Origin: Pyxicephalus adspersus
Taxonomy: Eukaryota; Chordata; Amphibia; Anura; Pyxicephalidae
Assembly: GCF_032062135.1 (NCBI RefSeq)
Contig: NC_092861.1
Location: forward strand, 136,887,036-136,951,035
Length of the DNA stretch: 64,000 bases
Direction: 5' to 3'
The notes below the pieces were generated by a model. It worked only from the letters and a program-made list of their open reading frames with translations, was not told the origin of the DNA and did no database searches. The translations under genes and the position numbers were made by a program. Below are positions 42,370-55,800 of this stretch, piece by piece; position 1 is the first letter of the stretch, and every line of letters starts with the position of its first letter.

Positions 42370-42950
42370 TTATCCTTAATTTTCACAGGGCAACAAAAAG
42401 AGCAGGTTCAGACCTGAAGTGGGAGCAAGCAACCCCGCACGGCTTCTGACAGGTGCCAACTTGCCAGCCACTTGGGTGCTCACATCACATTCCTAAAGAA
42501 CCAGCTTTTGCCGATTTGACAGCTGGTACCAATCACAGCTGTCTCAATTCATTTCCTATTGGGCTGCTGTCGGTAGACACTGCATGTAGTGTCTCCCCAG
42601 AGGCCATAGGTTTAATTTGAAGTACACCTAAATGGCAACTTAAAGAAAAAAAAGTATTTAAGGTTACATCACTTTCTAAAATTGCACTTTTTCTTTCCTT
42701 ACTGCTGTCTCATGATCTGCTTCCTTGGGTGAGACTTCATATGTAGCGTCTCACCCATGGCAGCTCATAGATAATATATAGGGCTTGTTGTAAAACATGC
42801 ACATGCTAGTTCTTTGAGAATCAGTGGAGCGCTGTGGGCAGCTAAACTGCTGGCAAGGTGCCACTGGAAGCACCTGTTCCCGTAGCAAGTATGAACCAAT
42901 CTTTACTTTCTGCCGACAGTCTGGTATGATACTACAGGTCAACCTCTAAA
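42370..42950. other. Unclassified GC-richer non-coding block
   Basis: Higher GC than its surroundings, with segments such as GCAACCCCGCACGGCTTCTG and CAGTGGAGCGCTGTGGGCAG. No open frame resembles a protein. It may be an old transposon; nothing more can be said. Confidence 0.25.
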
Positions 42951-43651
42951 AAATTAACTGTTAACCTATTAACTCCTAAAAAGCCATTTTTGTCATTTTG
43001 TACATAAAAATCTTTTATACATACAATATGAAATCATTATGCCAGCATTTTAGGAGCTCGTAAATTATGTCTTGGGGTGTGGTGTATAACATTAGGGCTG
43101 TTGATGTCAATACAAATGCCTCTCTGGTGTGTAATTCAACTTATATGGCCCTGATGTTTTATTTGCATAATACCATATAGAATAGTGGCAGTATAGGCAC
43201 TTGAATAATAACTAATTAGCACTTCTTAAAAATGCGTTTTTAAAGTATGTCAATTCTAACATAAAATTTCTTCATATTTGCGCTCTATTGGTCTGGTAAA
43301 TATACTACTTTTTTTTGTTATACCTGTTTGATAAGTGCAAAAAATATCTTTTGATTTTGCCAAAAATCTTGTAAGCTGATAACTTTCTGTACTCTCTGCC
43401 TGCGCACAATATGAGAGGGAAGCAGAGGTCCATGTTATTATATCTATTGGAAATTAAATACTCAAATTGACACCATGTGCCAAGGGATTTAAAAGGGGAA
43501 ATGTAATTTAAAGATATAATACATTTCTTTTGCCTTAGCATACTTTTTAAAAAGACGTCTCATGCTTTCTAGTACTTTTATCTCATATCCTTCCTCAAAA
43601 TTATATAACTTTGCTTGGCCAGTAATTAACAGTTGTCAGTATTTTATTTAA

Positions 43652-44154
43652 CCTCTCTAGCGGTAACCCCGAGTGTGACTCGGGGTAGAAAAAAGTTCCT
43701 AAAAGTGTTAACCCCGAGTCACACCGCGATCTCCGTCTTCTCTCTTCTTCCGGCCGGCTTCTGCATCCGATCAGTCATCAGCCGGGGAGTTCCTGGTGAC
43801 GTCGGTGCGTGCGTACATTGCCGGCAGGACGGGGCAGGAAATTCAAAATCCATTTGTATTGCATTCAATACAAAATAACTGCATTGAATGCAATACTTTG
43901 GATTTATATGTGTAAAAGCAGTACATTGTTTTCAAGAACATTTATTTTACAGTATATATAAAAGTATGAGTATAATATGTATTTAAAAAAAAAAATAAAA
44001 AAAAAATTATTCAATGTATTATTTTTACATGCTTTTGTGTTTCAAACTTTATTATACTCATACTATTATATTATACTGTAAAATAAATTTTCATGAAAAA
44101 CAATGTACCGCTTTTAGACATATAAAACCGGAAAGAAATGAACCGCTAGGGAGG
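43652..44154. mobile_element. piggyBac-like MITE with internal foldback (503 bp)
   Basis: The ends CCTCTCTAGCGGT and ACCGCTAGGGAGG-type form a 13-bp inverted repeat with one mismatch, and TTAA flanks both sides (43648-43651 and 44155-44158). A TTAA target with termini starting CC fits the piggyBac superfamily. Inside, about 43920-43978 and 44040-44107 are complementary: TACATTGTTTTCAAGAACAT on the left pairs with ATGAAAAACAATGTACC-like sequence on the right. A small hairpin, ACCCCGAG/CTCGGGGT, lies at 43666-43686. No transposase. Confidence 0.8.
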
Positions 44155-44497
44155 TTAATGATATACTATATAAAATTGTACTATTTCAACAATGTATTTT
44201 TTAATTATGCTGCCATAGTAGCAAGTAAATGAAACCAATTAATAAAACCTTCTTTTACACATGTATATAGTGAATGTAAACCATGTATTTAGCTTTACAG
44301 TCCACCAACCAAGTTCCTGTCGAGAGAGAGGGTTCAGCTTTATGCATACATTCTTTCTCTCATACTCTCATACATTTCAAAAAGAGTAGTTTGTCTTTGT
44401 TATATAGTGAGGTTTAATATACAAGATATACAAAAGAAAAAACAAATAGTACTTTAGTATCTACAAAGGAACAAAACATACAGAGGCATGTCTATTA

Positions 44498-44653
<156 letters not shown>

Positions 44654-44794
44654 CTACAAGAAAAAAAAATAATAGTGTTAGTTTGAGAATAAGTTGCTTA
44701 AAAATTATAGTTTCATAATTCCTATGGCACCTGAAGTGGCACACAAACATTGGTTACATTCTAGAAGCGGATTACTGTACATTCATTCAAACAA

Positions 44795-44828
44795 AAGATC
44801 GTCATTATAACAAGATCGTCATTATAAC
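44795..44828. repeat. 17-bp perfect tandem duplication
   Basis: AAGATCGTCATTATAAC occurs twice head to tail at 44795-44811 and 44812-44828. It lies about 140 bp upstream, in transcript sense, of the hinge-exon acceptor. Confidence 0.9.
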
Positions 44829-46233
44829 TGGTCAGAGATTTACCATGGAGGTAGGTAAGGATAGCCATGACTACCCTGGAGCTCACTTCTTTAATAATAA
44901 GTCAACAATGGCAGCATCAGGATTTGAAGAAAGATTCTTTTCAAAGCATAAATCTATAAACAGTAAAACATGAGCTAATAAACAAACATAAACACGCATA
45001 CACATATATCATTTGTATAAAAAAGCAGGTAAGAGAAAATCTTACAATGTAAACTTTTGCAGCTTTCTAAAAGAGATGGACTCTCCTTTCCCTATTTTTT
45101 GTCTCTGGGACAAGTAAGAGGAAATTTACCAAAAAGGACCCAAACTGTTTATTTTTGATTTTATATCTTCCACATATTTATGGGTTAGGAGGTAGTGGTA
45201 ATATGACTATCACCAATGAAGAGTTTAACCACCAGAGGAACAAAAACATAGACATGCTACTCGGCTAGATATTCACCTTGTATATGCCTATGCAGCAGGC
45301 CAAATGAGATGCATGATATCTCCAAATCTAACTTATCTAAGTGATAACTTACTACTACTACTGATAACAACTACTGGAAAAGGTGTTTTGACTTGTCTGA
45401 TCATTTAATACCCCATTAGCTGTAGACTAGAAGCATCTGTGGTCACCCCAAGAAATGCAATTATCACCTACTCCAGTCTTCACACCCTAATCACGAGTCG
45501 GGTCCTGTATAGAACTATAAATCACTGTCTAAATTTGAGACGCTAATAAATAAGTATAATGGATTTTTGTTTGCAGTAGACTATATTATTATATAAGATA
45601 CAATCTAATTGCTTGAGCTAATATTATATGAATAATAACTCAACTATCCTTTTGGTTTTTATATTTTCATATACTCTGCTTAAATAGGCAGCATGAGTCT
45701 AATCAAAAGTGTGGCAAATTATATATTAGGAGGAAATTGTGAACGGATAAAAAAATGGAGATAAAGTATTTATATAGTGCAATCATAATATGCAGTTTTT
45801 ACAGTCCATGTTAATAACCTTCCTTTTAGAAGATCTCACAATTTAATGTTCCTAGCATAGTCAAAGTCCAATGTCCTCAACTTAGACTAAGGCCAATTTG
45901 GTGAAGACAAAGCCTGTACTGTTGAATAATATATACCAACTAAATTCCAATTCAATTATATTTTTCATTTTTTGTTTTAAAAAGACAGTTAAGTCCTACA
46001 TTTTTTTTAATTTGTTTAATTTTGTAAAACCAAGTTGTAGTTGTACGAGACTCAATTAACATCCCCATAACATTTGATGGCTTTTTTTTAGGTAAGTATG
46101 AGAGTAACTTTATTGTTGAGGCAATGCCATTGATTTGGGCATTCTACCAATTTTGTGCCATCTTTTTATATTACTGAGTCAATGCTAAATTTTACCATCA
46201 GTATCTGTGTGATATTTGCAACTTTTTCTCAAT

Positions 46234-46636
46234 AGTTTTTCAAATTAGGCCAGTTTAAAAAAAATATACAGAAAAGTGACCTCCTCCCATCCACATCTTT
46301 AACAGGTCTGGGGGATTTAAGAGCAATTTTTGTAAAGAGTGAATAATACTTTGTACCAGTGGGTAGGGATGAGCAAGTGAATTTATTAAAATTGGTATCG
46401 TTGCGAATTGGGCCGTTCTCGCTTACCAAACATGTAGGCAAGAATGGTCTTTGTAAATTTGGCATTTGAGACAATTTACTAAATTCACTCGCTCATCCCT
46501 ACTCACTGGTACAAAGTATTATTCACTCTTTACAAAAATTGCTCCTAAATACCCTAGACCTGTTGAAGATGTGAATGGGAGGAGGTCACTTTTCTTTAAT
46601 TTTTTTTTTTTTTAACTGGCCCAATTTAAAAAAACT
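46234..46636. mobile_element. Foldback element with arms of about 170 bp
   Basis: The two arms (46234-46412 and 46464-46636) are near-complementary along their full length. AGTTTTTCAAATTAGGCCAG on the left pairs with CTGGCCCAATTTAAAAAAACT on the right, AAGTGACCTCCTCCCAT with ATGGGAGGAGGTCACTT-type sequence, and GGGATGAGCAAGTGAATTTA with AAATTCACTCGCTCATCCC. The loop is about 50 bp. The terminal target duplication is unclear. It would form a long imperfect RNA hairpin if transcribed. Confidence 0.8.
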
Positions 46637-47389
46637 CTATCCAGGAACACATACTACAGGGCCGCAACAGCAATCAGGGGAGCGGAGCTGTCACTTCAAG
46701 GAAATTTTTGTGAGAATGCCAGAGGCATTCTTGCATATCCCTACCAGTAGGTTAGAATTTAAGGATTTCCGATATCTGTTGGTAATGGATAAGTAGTGAA
46801 TAAAGTACATATCTTTGCTCTGGTACAGAGACAAAAAGTTCCCTTTCCCAATCCAGAAGGAATAGCAGAACAAATAATTCAAGTGGCAATAATAAAAGAT
46901 AGTGGGCTTTTGACAACAGGTTGGTGTACGAGCAGATATACAGGTGTTTATTGGAGTTGTGTACTCATTTTATTGAAATATCATCCTCATATTTTGTTTG
47001 CAGTCTTGCATTATAGTCAGATGGTATAACTAAAATATATTTGATGTTATACAAAGTTTCTTACACAGGCAGTGTATTTCTGGTATGTGCATTTCTACCA
47101 TATATTTAGCCACATGGAAAGTCAAAGAGGCCCTGCCTTTAAAACTAAGTTGTGATATGTTAGCCTTGTAGTAGAACCAGATGTCTGATGATCTGTGAAT
47201 CTCACACTGTGTTTTAATTCTCCCAGGCTTGATGTCTACTTAACAAGTAAACACACAGAGGAAGAAGTTCAAAGCTAACAATTGTTCCCATGCTGAAGGA
47301 GTCTTGTGCAATTATATGGGAAAGCATGGGATACAAACACTGCAAATCAATAACTGAAAAACAAGCCCATTTACACCAATCCCCTGCTG

Positions 47390-47560
47390 CGCATTGTGAT
47401 AAACTGCACATTACTGCAGGGCACCATAGATGCATTAGCATGTTGTGGTGCCAATTTCTTTATGGCACCCCAATGCATTAAGGCAACTCCAATCAATGCA
47501 TGTACATTGCAGCTCATGACAACATACAGCAATGCACTACAGTGTGTTGTGGTGCTCTGG
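47390..47560. repeat. Dispersed repeat rich in TGCATTG words, second copy
   Basis: Parallels 660-830: GCGCATTGTGATAAACTGCA, then GCACATTACTGCAGGGC, then GTTGTGGTGCCAATT. Self-complementary words (CAATGCATT, AATGCATGTACATTGC) hint at an ancient palindromic element. Confidence 0.35.
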
Positions 47561-48108
47561 CTTCTGGTGGTTTTTTGTATTATCTCTACACTGCTTGGTG
47601 AATGTGCCAGTTAGTATAGAGCTCGACCCTATATGCAGCACCACCACCTATACCCAGCACCACCACAGAGCCATCTGACGGGGACAATGTAAAGTTAGAT
47701 CATTAATGGACATTCAATGATTGAAGAGAATTTCCATGGATCCAAAGGCTGCTGTGGAGTTGGCAGCAAAGATGGTGGCTTCCGGGGATGCAGGGATGAC
47801 AAAATCCTGGCCCTGGCATGGATGTGGAGTGTCTGCAAATAGGTAAGTCTGTGTCATTATTGGCAAGTAAGCTGTAACCCCAGAGTTCCGTTCTGCTTTA
47901 CTATGGCCATACAGATGTGAACTCAGTCTTAATAACCAATTCCACAAACCAGTACAGTATTCAAACTGACCATATCCTCCATCCTAACTGAGCAATATAC
48001 TACAGAAAAACAACTGAGTGGGGAAGCCAGCAGCAGCTTTCATACATACCAATGATTTGTAAAGCAATTTATTCTAAAACTGTTCTCCCTGCATTTTAAA
48101 GATTAGTA

Positions 48109-48111
48109 TTA
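48109..48111. repeat. Target site duplication TTA, left
   Basis: TTA directly abuts the 31-bp terminal repeat; the partner is at 48540-48542. Three-base TTA/TAA duplications are typical of PIF/Harbinger transposons. Confidence 0.8.
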
Positions 48112-48539
48112 AGCTGCGTACACACTTCCAATTTTTATCGTTGGTAAACGAACGACGAACGATCCTGCATGATATCTGCGAATGATCGTATTGCACCGAT
48201 CCTGTACATACAGATAACGACACGATCGTTCGCAGATATTGTACACACGATAGATGCGATCGTTTGAACGATACAGGAAGTGACGTGCACCACAGGAAGT
48301 GAGCGAACGTTCGTTCACCGCGCATGCTCAGACCATGGACGATCACTGAACGACCGTACACACGATAGATGGTCAACGATCGTCGTCCAATCCAATCCGC
48401 TGGTCCGGTCGTTCATTTCCAACGACTATCCTCGTTCGTCGGCGTCGTTGGTTACTTTTTTTATGAACGATTTTTGGCCAATCGGTCGTTCGTTCGTCGT
48501 TCATTTTGAACGATAAAAATTGGAAGTGTGTACGCAGCT
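48112..48539. mobile_element. Palindromic Harbinger-like MITE (428 bp)
   Basis: The terminal inverted repeat starts AGCTGCGTACACACTTCCAA and is identical over 31 bp at both ends, then continues imperfectly inward. The 3-bp TTA duplication sits on both sides. The interior is CpG-rich and built of short CGAACGA/ATCGTTCG words in both orientations, so the whole folds back on itself. There is no transposase; open frames through it are simple by-products of the palindrome. The perfect termini suggest a fairly recent insertion. Confidence 0.88.
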
Positions 48540-48774
48540 TTAGTCTCTTGCAGTCCCTGTTGAACAATGTGGCAACATTCAATTCATGTGCTGACAGAAA
48601 GAGAATACAGTGGCTATAGAATGAGTTTATTACTGGGCTGTTTTTTTGTTCCTATCTACTCACGAGCGGGGCAGATTTAGGGAAACCTGGGCTTATAGCA
48701 AGTGAGTTCAATAAAATTGGCCTTTGGACTGAAGACATCAGCTGGTTTTGTTATTTTATCTTTTAATGAGATAA

Positions 48775-49110
48775 GGGTAGCATGATGGCTCAGAGGTAGC
48801 ACTCTGGCCTTTGCAGCACTGGTTCCCAGGTTTGAATCTCTGCTTGGACACTATCTGCATGGAGTTTGCAGGTTCTCCTATTTGTGTGGGTTTCCTCCCA
48901 CATTCCAAAATTTAAAATAAACAAATAATTGTCTTTTCCACAAAATTGACTTTAGACTGGATTTAAGATCAACATACAGAAAAACATTAACATATGACTG
49001 AGGAAGGAGGACATTAGATTGTGAGCCCCTTGAGGGACAGCTAGTCACATAACTATGGATTTTGTAAAATCGCTGCGTAATATGTTGATTAAAATACTGT
49101 ATAATATTAT
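48775..49110 (+). mobile_element. tRNA-like SINE copy
   Basis: Box A-like TGGCTCAGAGGTAGCA begins at 48786 and box B-like GGTTTGAATC at 48829. Then follow GACACTATCTGCATGGAGTT, GTGTGGGTTTCCTCCCACAT, AGATTGTGAGCCCCTTGAGG and the tail CGCTGCGTAATATGTTGATT. Same family and order as 36238-36535. Confidence 0.78.
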
Positions 49111-50779
49111 TGATTTGTACTTGTTATTTTTGGTTCCATTTCCACTTTATTATGGTTTGATGATTGATTACCTGTTGAAAAAAAGATTTAAACTGTCCAT
49201 AGCTACTGTAAGTCTACAGATCAGCAGAATAAACAACAGCTCTGAGTAAACTTGGCTTACTGTCCCTGAAAGAAGTGCAGTTTGCAGTACAGAATACCTT
49301 TTACCTGTCCAATAATAATAAAACAATAATAAAACTTGCTTTAAGTATTGTCAGTGTGTTATTACTTTGCTAGCAGTGTGCAAATAAACCACATTGTTTT
49401 CTTTAAGTGTTTAGTGCTACAAATAAAAAGAACATTTACTGCATCTTGGTGGTTTAAAACAGAATTTAATAACAGATTACAAATAACAGTACAAATAAGA
49501 GAATTTCAGTCTTTTGCAGTTTTAGCCAAGAGTACTATTTAGCCACTGGCAACGTTTAACAACTATACCTCTGGTTTACTGGGTGAGCAAAGCCTGGCCT
49601 GGTCTCAAATGGCTTTGAGCAAGCTTCAGGCTGTGTAATGAGGTGAACAAGGCACGCATAAACTTTGCTTCAAATTGAAGAACACACAGGGCAACACAGA
49701 GCAGTGCAGCATACTGTGCTGAAATTTAAGGGAAGCAAAGCTAAACCATTCAATGAGACTACCAACTTGTTTTCAATGGCAGAATTTGCAGTGTTTTCCA
49801 GATGCTTCAAAAATTCAAGTATGAATTTTTCTCTATCTCCTCTTTGCATAATTTTTATTTGAATGAATTGGAATGAAATTGCACATTAATAAAAAGCTTT
49901 GCATTAGCTGATACTTGATGTGGGTTAGGTGATTTGCCGTTTAATAGAATTTTTTTTACAAGGGTTTTATTAGAACTTACATAATATTTTCAGATGCAGA
50001 CCTATTTGTTGAGAAGAAGAACAAATTAGAGAACTTTTTGATACCAATTCTAGATTGAATTTGCAGCCATTTAATTTAGTAAACTGACATCTGGTTGGAA
50101 TACATTGTATGTCTTTGTACATTAACTGAATAGGCCCAAAATATACTGCTTCCAATTTTCTTGTAGGACTTCCATGTTCTAAAAAATATACACTGAATAC
50201 TTTTATCTTTGGAAATTTCCTTGGGAATTTTACTTAGCAGGAAGAGTGACAGAAAAAATTGCTATAATGCATTTCCTTCCCCATTTACATAGTTATGGAT
50301 TTCTTTCTATAGGAATTAGACTGAGAGAAGAACATGAGCACTCTAAAATTAGATCAGAGCAATCAGTCTGATACTGGGAGTAGAATGACTTCATCTGTGT
50401 GTTTCAGCTCTTTTACTGTCCAATAAGTAGTAATAGTGAATGTTGGAGAGGCAAAGGCCTTTTTTTGCTTTGGGCCCAAGATTAGAGGTGCTACCTAGGG
50501 GCACAATGGCTGACCAAGAAAAAAAAATTACAGTCAATCTGGAAAGGAGGGATGGAGCTACTGAATCCAGTAAAATACTATTATACGCATGTTTTGCAGA
50601 TTTGACTTCTGCATGCAATGTAGCTCTAAGCATTAGTTTTTTTAGAAAGAATAGTAAATAGATTACATTACAGTTGGGGTTTTAGTAAGCATTATTGTTA
50701 AATTAGGGGTTACATGGATTATTAGGGTTAGTGTTACAGGGAAAGTTACCAATAAAGGAGAAGTTTTGGTTAGTATGAG

Positions 50780-50925
50780 GGTTATTATTAAACAGGGTTT
50801 ATATAGCGCCAACATATTACGCAGCACTGTAAATTGAATAGGGGTTGCAAATGACAGACAGATACAGACATTGACACAGGAGAAGGAGAGGAAACTGCCC
50901 AAAGAGCTTACAATCTAGGAGGGTT
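50780..50925 (-). mobile_element. 3' part of a SINE-like interspersed repeat
   Basis: On the minus strand it reads AGATTGTAAGCTCTTTGGGC, then GTGTCAATGTCTGTATCTGT, then GTAATATGTTGGCGCTATAT. This shares its tail with the tRNA-like SINE copies but has a different middle, and the 5' half is missing. A partial relative lies at 25475-25600. Confidence 0.6.
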
Positions 50926-52399
50926 GCAGGGAGAGTCAAGAATAAAGCCATACAGGTGTCAGGGCCAGGTTTACAGTTGCCGCATTAGGGTTTGTTTGAT
51001 GGAGGATCCTAGACTGGAGCATCACTCCATCTTTAAATAACTACTGTTACTGATCTCTGCCAGAAGCCATCCGTCAAAACCCAAGGTATCAATTACCAGA
51101 CCTGATTAATGCCTCCATTAACTAATCCCAATGTCCTTTTCTTCAAATAATGACATGCCAGCAAGTTTACTGGTCTCTAATTTAACAATGTTGTGCAGAC
51201 AATAAAATAGGATCTCCTTTAGGGTGGTGACTAAAGCTCTGTAATCTATAAAAACTTTATGTGACATATAAAAGAATTGGTGGACAAGTATCCATCGTTG
51301 AGTAAACCAAACCTTTTTACTGTATCACTATGTGTGATAGAACATCTATACTACTTATTGTATGGATTCCTTCACCATGAGAAACCTTTATCTATAAACA
51401 TCTTCAAAAATCTCATGTAGTCACCAGTGTCCCTCTTCCTTAGCGTAGTATGCCAGGGATGGCCAAGATAATAGCAGGAAGTGACAGTGACAGCCGCCCA
51501 GGTGATTTATGAGGGAGCTCATTAGGAGCTGAGCACATTGTGTCCTGCTACCTCTCTGTCTAGATGAGCCATATCCATATTTCAGGTTCTGCTTTTCATA
51601 AGAAGTGCCTCACTCCTGATAAAAGGAATAAAAGAAAGCTTTGATGTTTGTTGTGTTCTGAAGAGATGTTGATGGAACATGGTCACCCTAATTAGGATTC
51701 CCTGAAATTAAAAAAATTTATTTTATCAGATAGGCAGCCTGCCATGTTTGTCTCCAAGGCCAGCCATTGTGCTTCAGACATCTGTTCCAACCAGGCAATA
51801 TGCAGACATACTGACAAACAGGCAGGCACGTAGGGTATCCATGTACAGGCAGATCTCGCCCTAAGAATGATGGAGGGGGTGTGAATGACTTGCTTATGCT
51901 TGTCCGAATTAGCATGGCGCCAGGACCTACTGCATCTTCCATCCTGAATTTTGACTTAGATGAGTTGTTTTTTCGCCATGGAAAAGGTTTTTCAGAAATT
52001 TTGAAAAGGATGTATGTGTAATACCTTGTATGAGTGCTTAAAGGTAGTCACCATCACTTGAAAGTAAATTCCCACTATTGAAAATGTTCTTTCCAGGATT
52101 CACGCAATTCTTATCTAAAATGTATACATTTATCACATTTAATTATTACATTTACAAAAATGTACAAACCACACATTTTATAAATAATTCTAATGTGAAA
52201 AAAGTGTAAGTGTAAATTTGAGTAAAAGATTTGATATCTTATATTTAATGAAAACATCTATAAATAGACCCCAAGGAGTATGAGGCCAAACAATAAATTC
52301 TTAACAGAATATTAGGTAATTTTGTGAAAAGCTATTGAAGGCAAGGGTTAGTATTGAAATGTCACACTAACAGCTTAGGCAGATTTTTAGGTTGATTTT

Positions 52400-52830
52400 A
52401 GGGGGCATTTCAGATCTGCGGTGACCCAGAATGTTCTGCCGTGTGTTCAACCAGAGTTCCAACCCCTCCGATTTGAGTGGGAAAGATTGAAAACCACTTT
52501 TTGCATGCAGTTGCACATGGCTGCAGCTTTAGACGTGGCTGCTGAAGATCATAATGCAGGTTGCTTTTGGTTGAGCAGTTGTTTAAAGCTTTACACCATG
52601 GATGCAGACACATGCAAATCTGATTACCTCCAGTGTGGTTCCCCCTCCTGGGTGCATGGCAGCAGTTTGCCATATGCTGGGAAGCTGCCAGTTGCGCAAC
52701 AGTTTTGTCACCACACAATAATTCCTGTAGATCCCTCCATAAACTGTCTAGCCTAAGCCCTACACTAAAAAACATACGGCTCTGTTGAATGTGAAAATTA
52801 GACTGGTAGGAACTGGCAGTCACACGTAGG
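52400..52830. other. Unclassified GC-richer segment with long unrecognised open frames
   Basis: Open for 137 codons on the minus strand (52410-52823) and 111 on the plus strand (52421-52756). Neither translation shows a recognisable domain; both look low-complexity and Cys/His-rich by chance. Base composition is higher in GC than the neighbourhood. It may be a transposon relic. I make no coding call. Confidence 0.25.
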
Positions 52831-55800
52831 CCTCATTTATACTGAATATTTATCAGTGTTTAGGCTTTATCAGAACAGGAGTTCGTGCTGCCACTCATGA
52901 TCTTGATAGCTATGCCTAGTTTTTATGCCCAGCAAATCCAGCCTAACTGCTGTAATGTCAGTATACACATGGAGTAAAAATGAAGAAGATAAGCCTTATC
53001 GGCAACCCCTAAGTGCCGGTTTCCCATTTCTCCAGCACAGACGGAAGCACATGCAAACTTTAGAGCACATGTACACAAACTAGGAAGAGGCTGAATGGGC
53101 CTCGCCTGCACTGGTCTGTGCTAGGGCTGTCTTGCCAACAAAATGACATGTTTCTACCGAGACTCTTTGCAAAACAGCCAGGCTCACGTACACACTGAGG
53201 GGCCAATATGCTAAGTGTCAGTGTGCCAGTCTGGTGCAAATATGGCTTGGAAAGTTTCTCTAAAAGTCCTTATTTACTGACTGACTTCGTTTGTAAAGTG
53301 TAGGTTTTAGCCAAAACATTTTTCAGATATTGGATAGGAGAAGAACAATTTAAAACCTGGGGCTTTGTTACAAAAATGTTCAATTGCTAAGAAGTTATTG
53401 CAAATTGACAGAGAGGACAGAGAAGTCAATAAAAGCAGACTGTGGTTATAGATTTTCCCTCATTTGCTTGATCATTCGCAGGTAATGAGGATAAGCATAT
53501 GTGTTCCTGTTCCAAAAATTCAAGTATACCTTAGTAAAGAGGGCTCAAAAACCAATAGGGTACTTGTACAATCAAGGAAATTTTCTACCCTGGGGAATCA
53601 AGGTTCGTTCAATTCTACACTATTAGTCACATTTATGGTCAATCTAATTCAGAAATAAGGAATGGACTTCTCAACCCATGTACAGTCATGTTACAATCTC
53701 TACCACACATCGGGAAGTTACCTCTAGTCTGCATTGTTTATTCAGCAGGCAAAACAAGTTATCAGAGAATTCAAGTCTTTGCAACACAATATTGTCTCCT
53801 GAGGTCTGCAGAAACGACCACTCAGGCTAGTTATACACTATGTGTTTTTTTTGTTCTCCCTGTTGACACCTTTTCCTCCTTTAATAATATTTATATACAT
53901 TTTTATTAAAACAATTTTTACATACTTTTTTTAGACCTAGTTACATCATTGTGTAAAATGCACATAGATTATAAGTGATGGGATGAGCTGTCAGGATGCT
54001 GCTTACAGCTTCCTGAAAGCATTACCAAGCTCTGCCAGATTTAGACCAGCTTAGGGAACAATGAGCCTCCATGAGTAAAAGAACTAAAGCCCAATGAAAG
54101 AGCTGACCAGGAACAGTCAAGCTGGGGAGGAAAAAGGCTAGATGATGTTGGATGTCCTCAGCCAGCAAATGCCTTGCTGTGGTTTCTGGTGCACTTTGTA
54201 AGAAGCTCAATTTGCAGTAGAAGTAAGCAATTTCAGGACAGGAGAGGAGCCTGTATAGCTGTTCAAGACTGAATATAAGGCTGGAGGTTGGAGGTATGCA
54301 TTGTGAAAGAATTTCACTGTATAGAACAGGAAGAGGTTGTATGGACAGCAACTCAACCCTACCTCCCCTAAAAAAAAAAAAGATAAAACAGTTTTATTTG
54401 AGATACACTTTAGGTGCTTCTATGAATTCAAAGATCCTGGTTGGAGTTGTTTGAATTCCTTATTTAGGTGCCAATTACGTGATTCTCCTAGATCCCTGCC
54501 ATTTACAACTTTGTGTATGTATGTATGATTCTTGGTTTGCAATTTCCTAGGAAGGTCTTGAAACATCACAGGAAAAGTCATGACCAACATAATGAATGAT
54601 AAAGATATAGTCATATATAATGATTTTATCATTGTCCTATTTCAAAGATACACAGGAAGATTATTTGAAGTAGTATTTAAATATATTTTAATCACAAAGG
54701 AATGTAAACAATTAAATGACCATCTACCCTGGAGCTGTCCTAAAATATGACAGTCAAATGAAAGCCACTGTATGTAAATGAAGCTCTGCACATTTCTGAA
54801 ATATTTGTTTCCTTAAACTGATAAAAGAGAAATAAATGCTGGATGACACTTTTGCCACCGAATAGTTCATATTCAATCCATGCAGTTTTAAAGGTTGACA
54901 ATGGTAAAAAAACGTTTGCATAAAACGTTAACATTGGACCGAATAGGTCAGTTCATTATCCTTTGACAGGTGGCAGCGTTGGTGGTAGCAGTAACAAGGT
55001 AACCCCCGCAGATTTATGTCTGTACTGTACACCACATACCGGCAGATTTTTGCACACATATATCTTTTTGTAAGTGCCCTGCAGCATTGACAGGCCTGTC
55101 GACACTGCATCCTTCAAAGCAACCATCTTAGCCACTGAGTCCACAGTGTACACCCAGATTTATAAAGATCATTTCTAGCAACTGGACGGCCACTGATGAT
55201 GCATCTCCTGTGCATAGGTTTCAATGTATATAGGCAGGCTATACATGGCATGGCTCGTGCACGGTGAAGCATAGGCAAAAAACAAAATGTCCCTGGTTGC
55301 AGGCCAGTTGCATGTCTCTTCTTTCAAAAACTTCTACCTCCTACTGACTTTTGCTTTCTTTTTTTTTTCGTTTAGTTCTACTTAAAGTACTATTTGTTCT
55401 ACACCACTAGTCATAGAAAAGCATTCACCTCTGCAGAATAGCCCTACAGCTCGGGAAATATTTTACTAAACTTGGAGTTCAGCTTTAAGGTGACTTAAAA
55501 ATTCTCATCTGCAAATTGATTAAAAAACACACAAATAATACCCAAAAAGCCACATAACTTTACTAGCTACATTTCTGCTGACGTAGAATTTTTCTGTCGC
55601 ATAAAAAAACCAACTTTCTAGTATGTAAAGTGTTTCAGTAATGTTCCCACGTACTTATAAACAAAGGTCACCAAGTAACAGAGCAGAGCCCATCATCTCA
55701 GCACGGGGGGATAAAGAATGGAAAATACACAAGATGACATAGCAGCAGTCACCCTAGCTACTTGCCAAAACTTCTCATTCACAGCATTATCTGAACATAA

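Noticed and set aside
48112..48539. CpG island or promoter
   Set aside because: The CpG richness comes from a palindromic transposon with clear termini and target duplication, within an intron.
52410..52823. Open frame of 137 codons on the minus strand
   Set aside because: No known motif and an equally open frame on the opposite strand; explained better by local GC-rich composition or an old repeat.
53680..53710. Possible upstream PRKCE exon: minus strand encodes DCNMT, like the DCTMT expected in the preceding exon
   Set aside because: The residues on both sides do not match PKC epsilon and no splice sites frame it, so it is a chance match.
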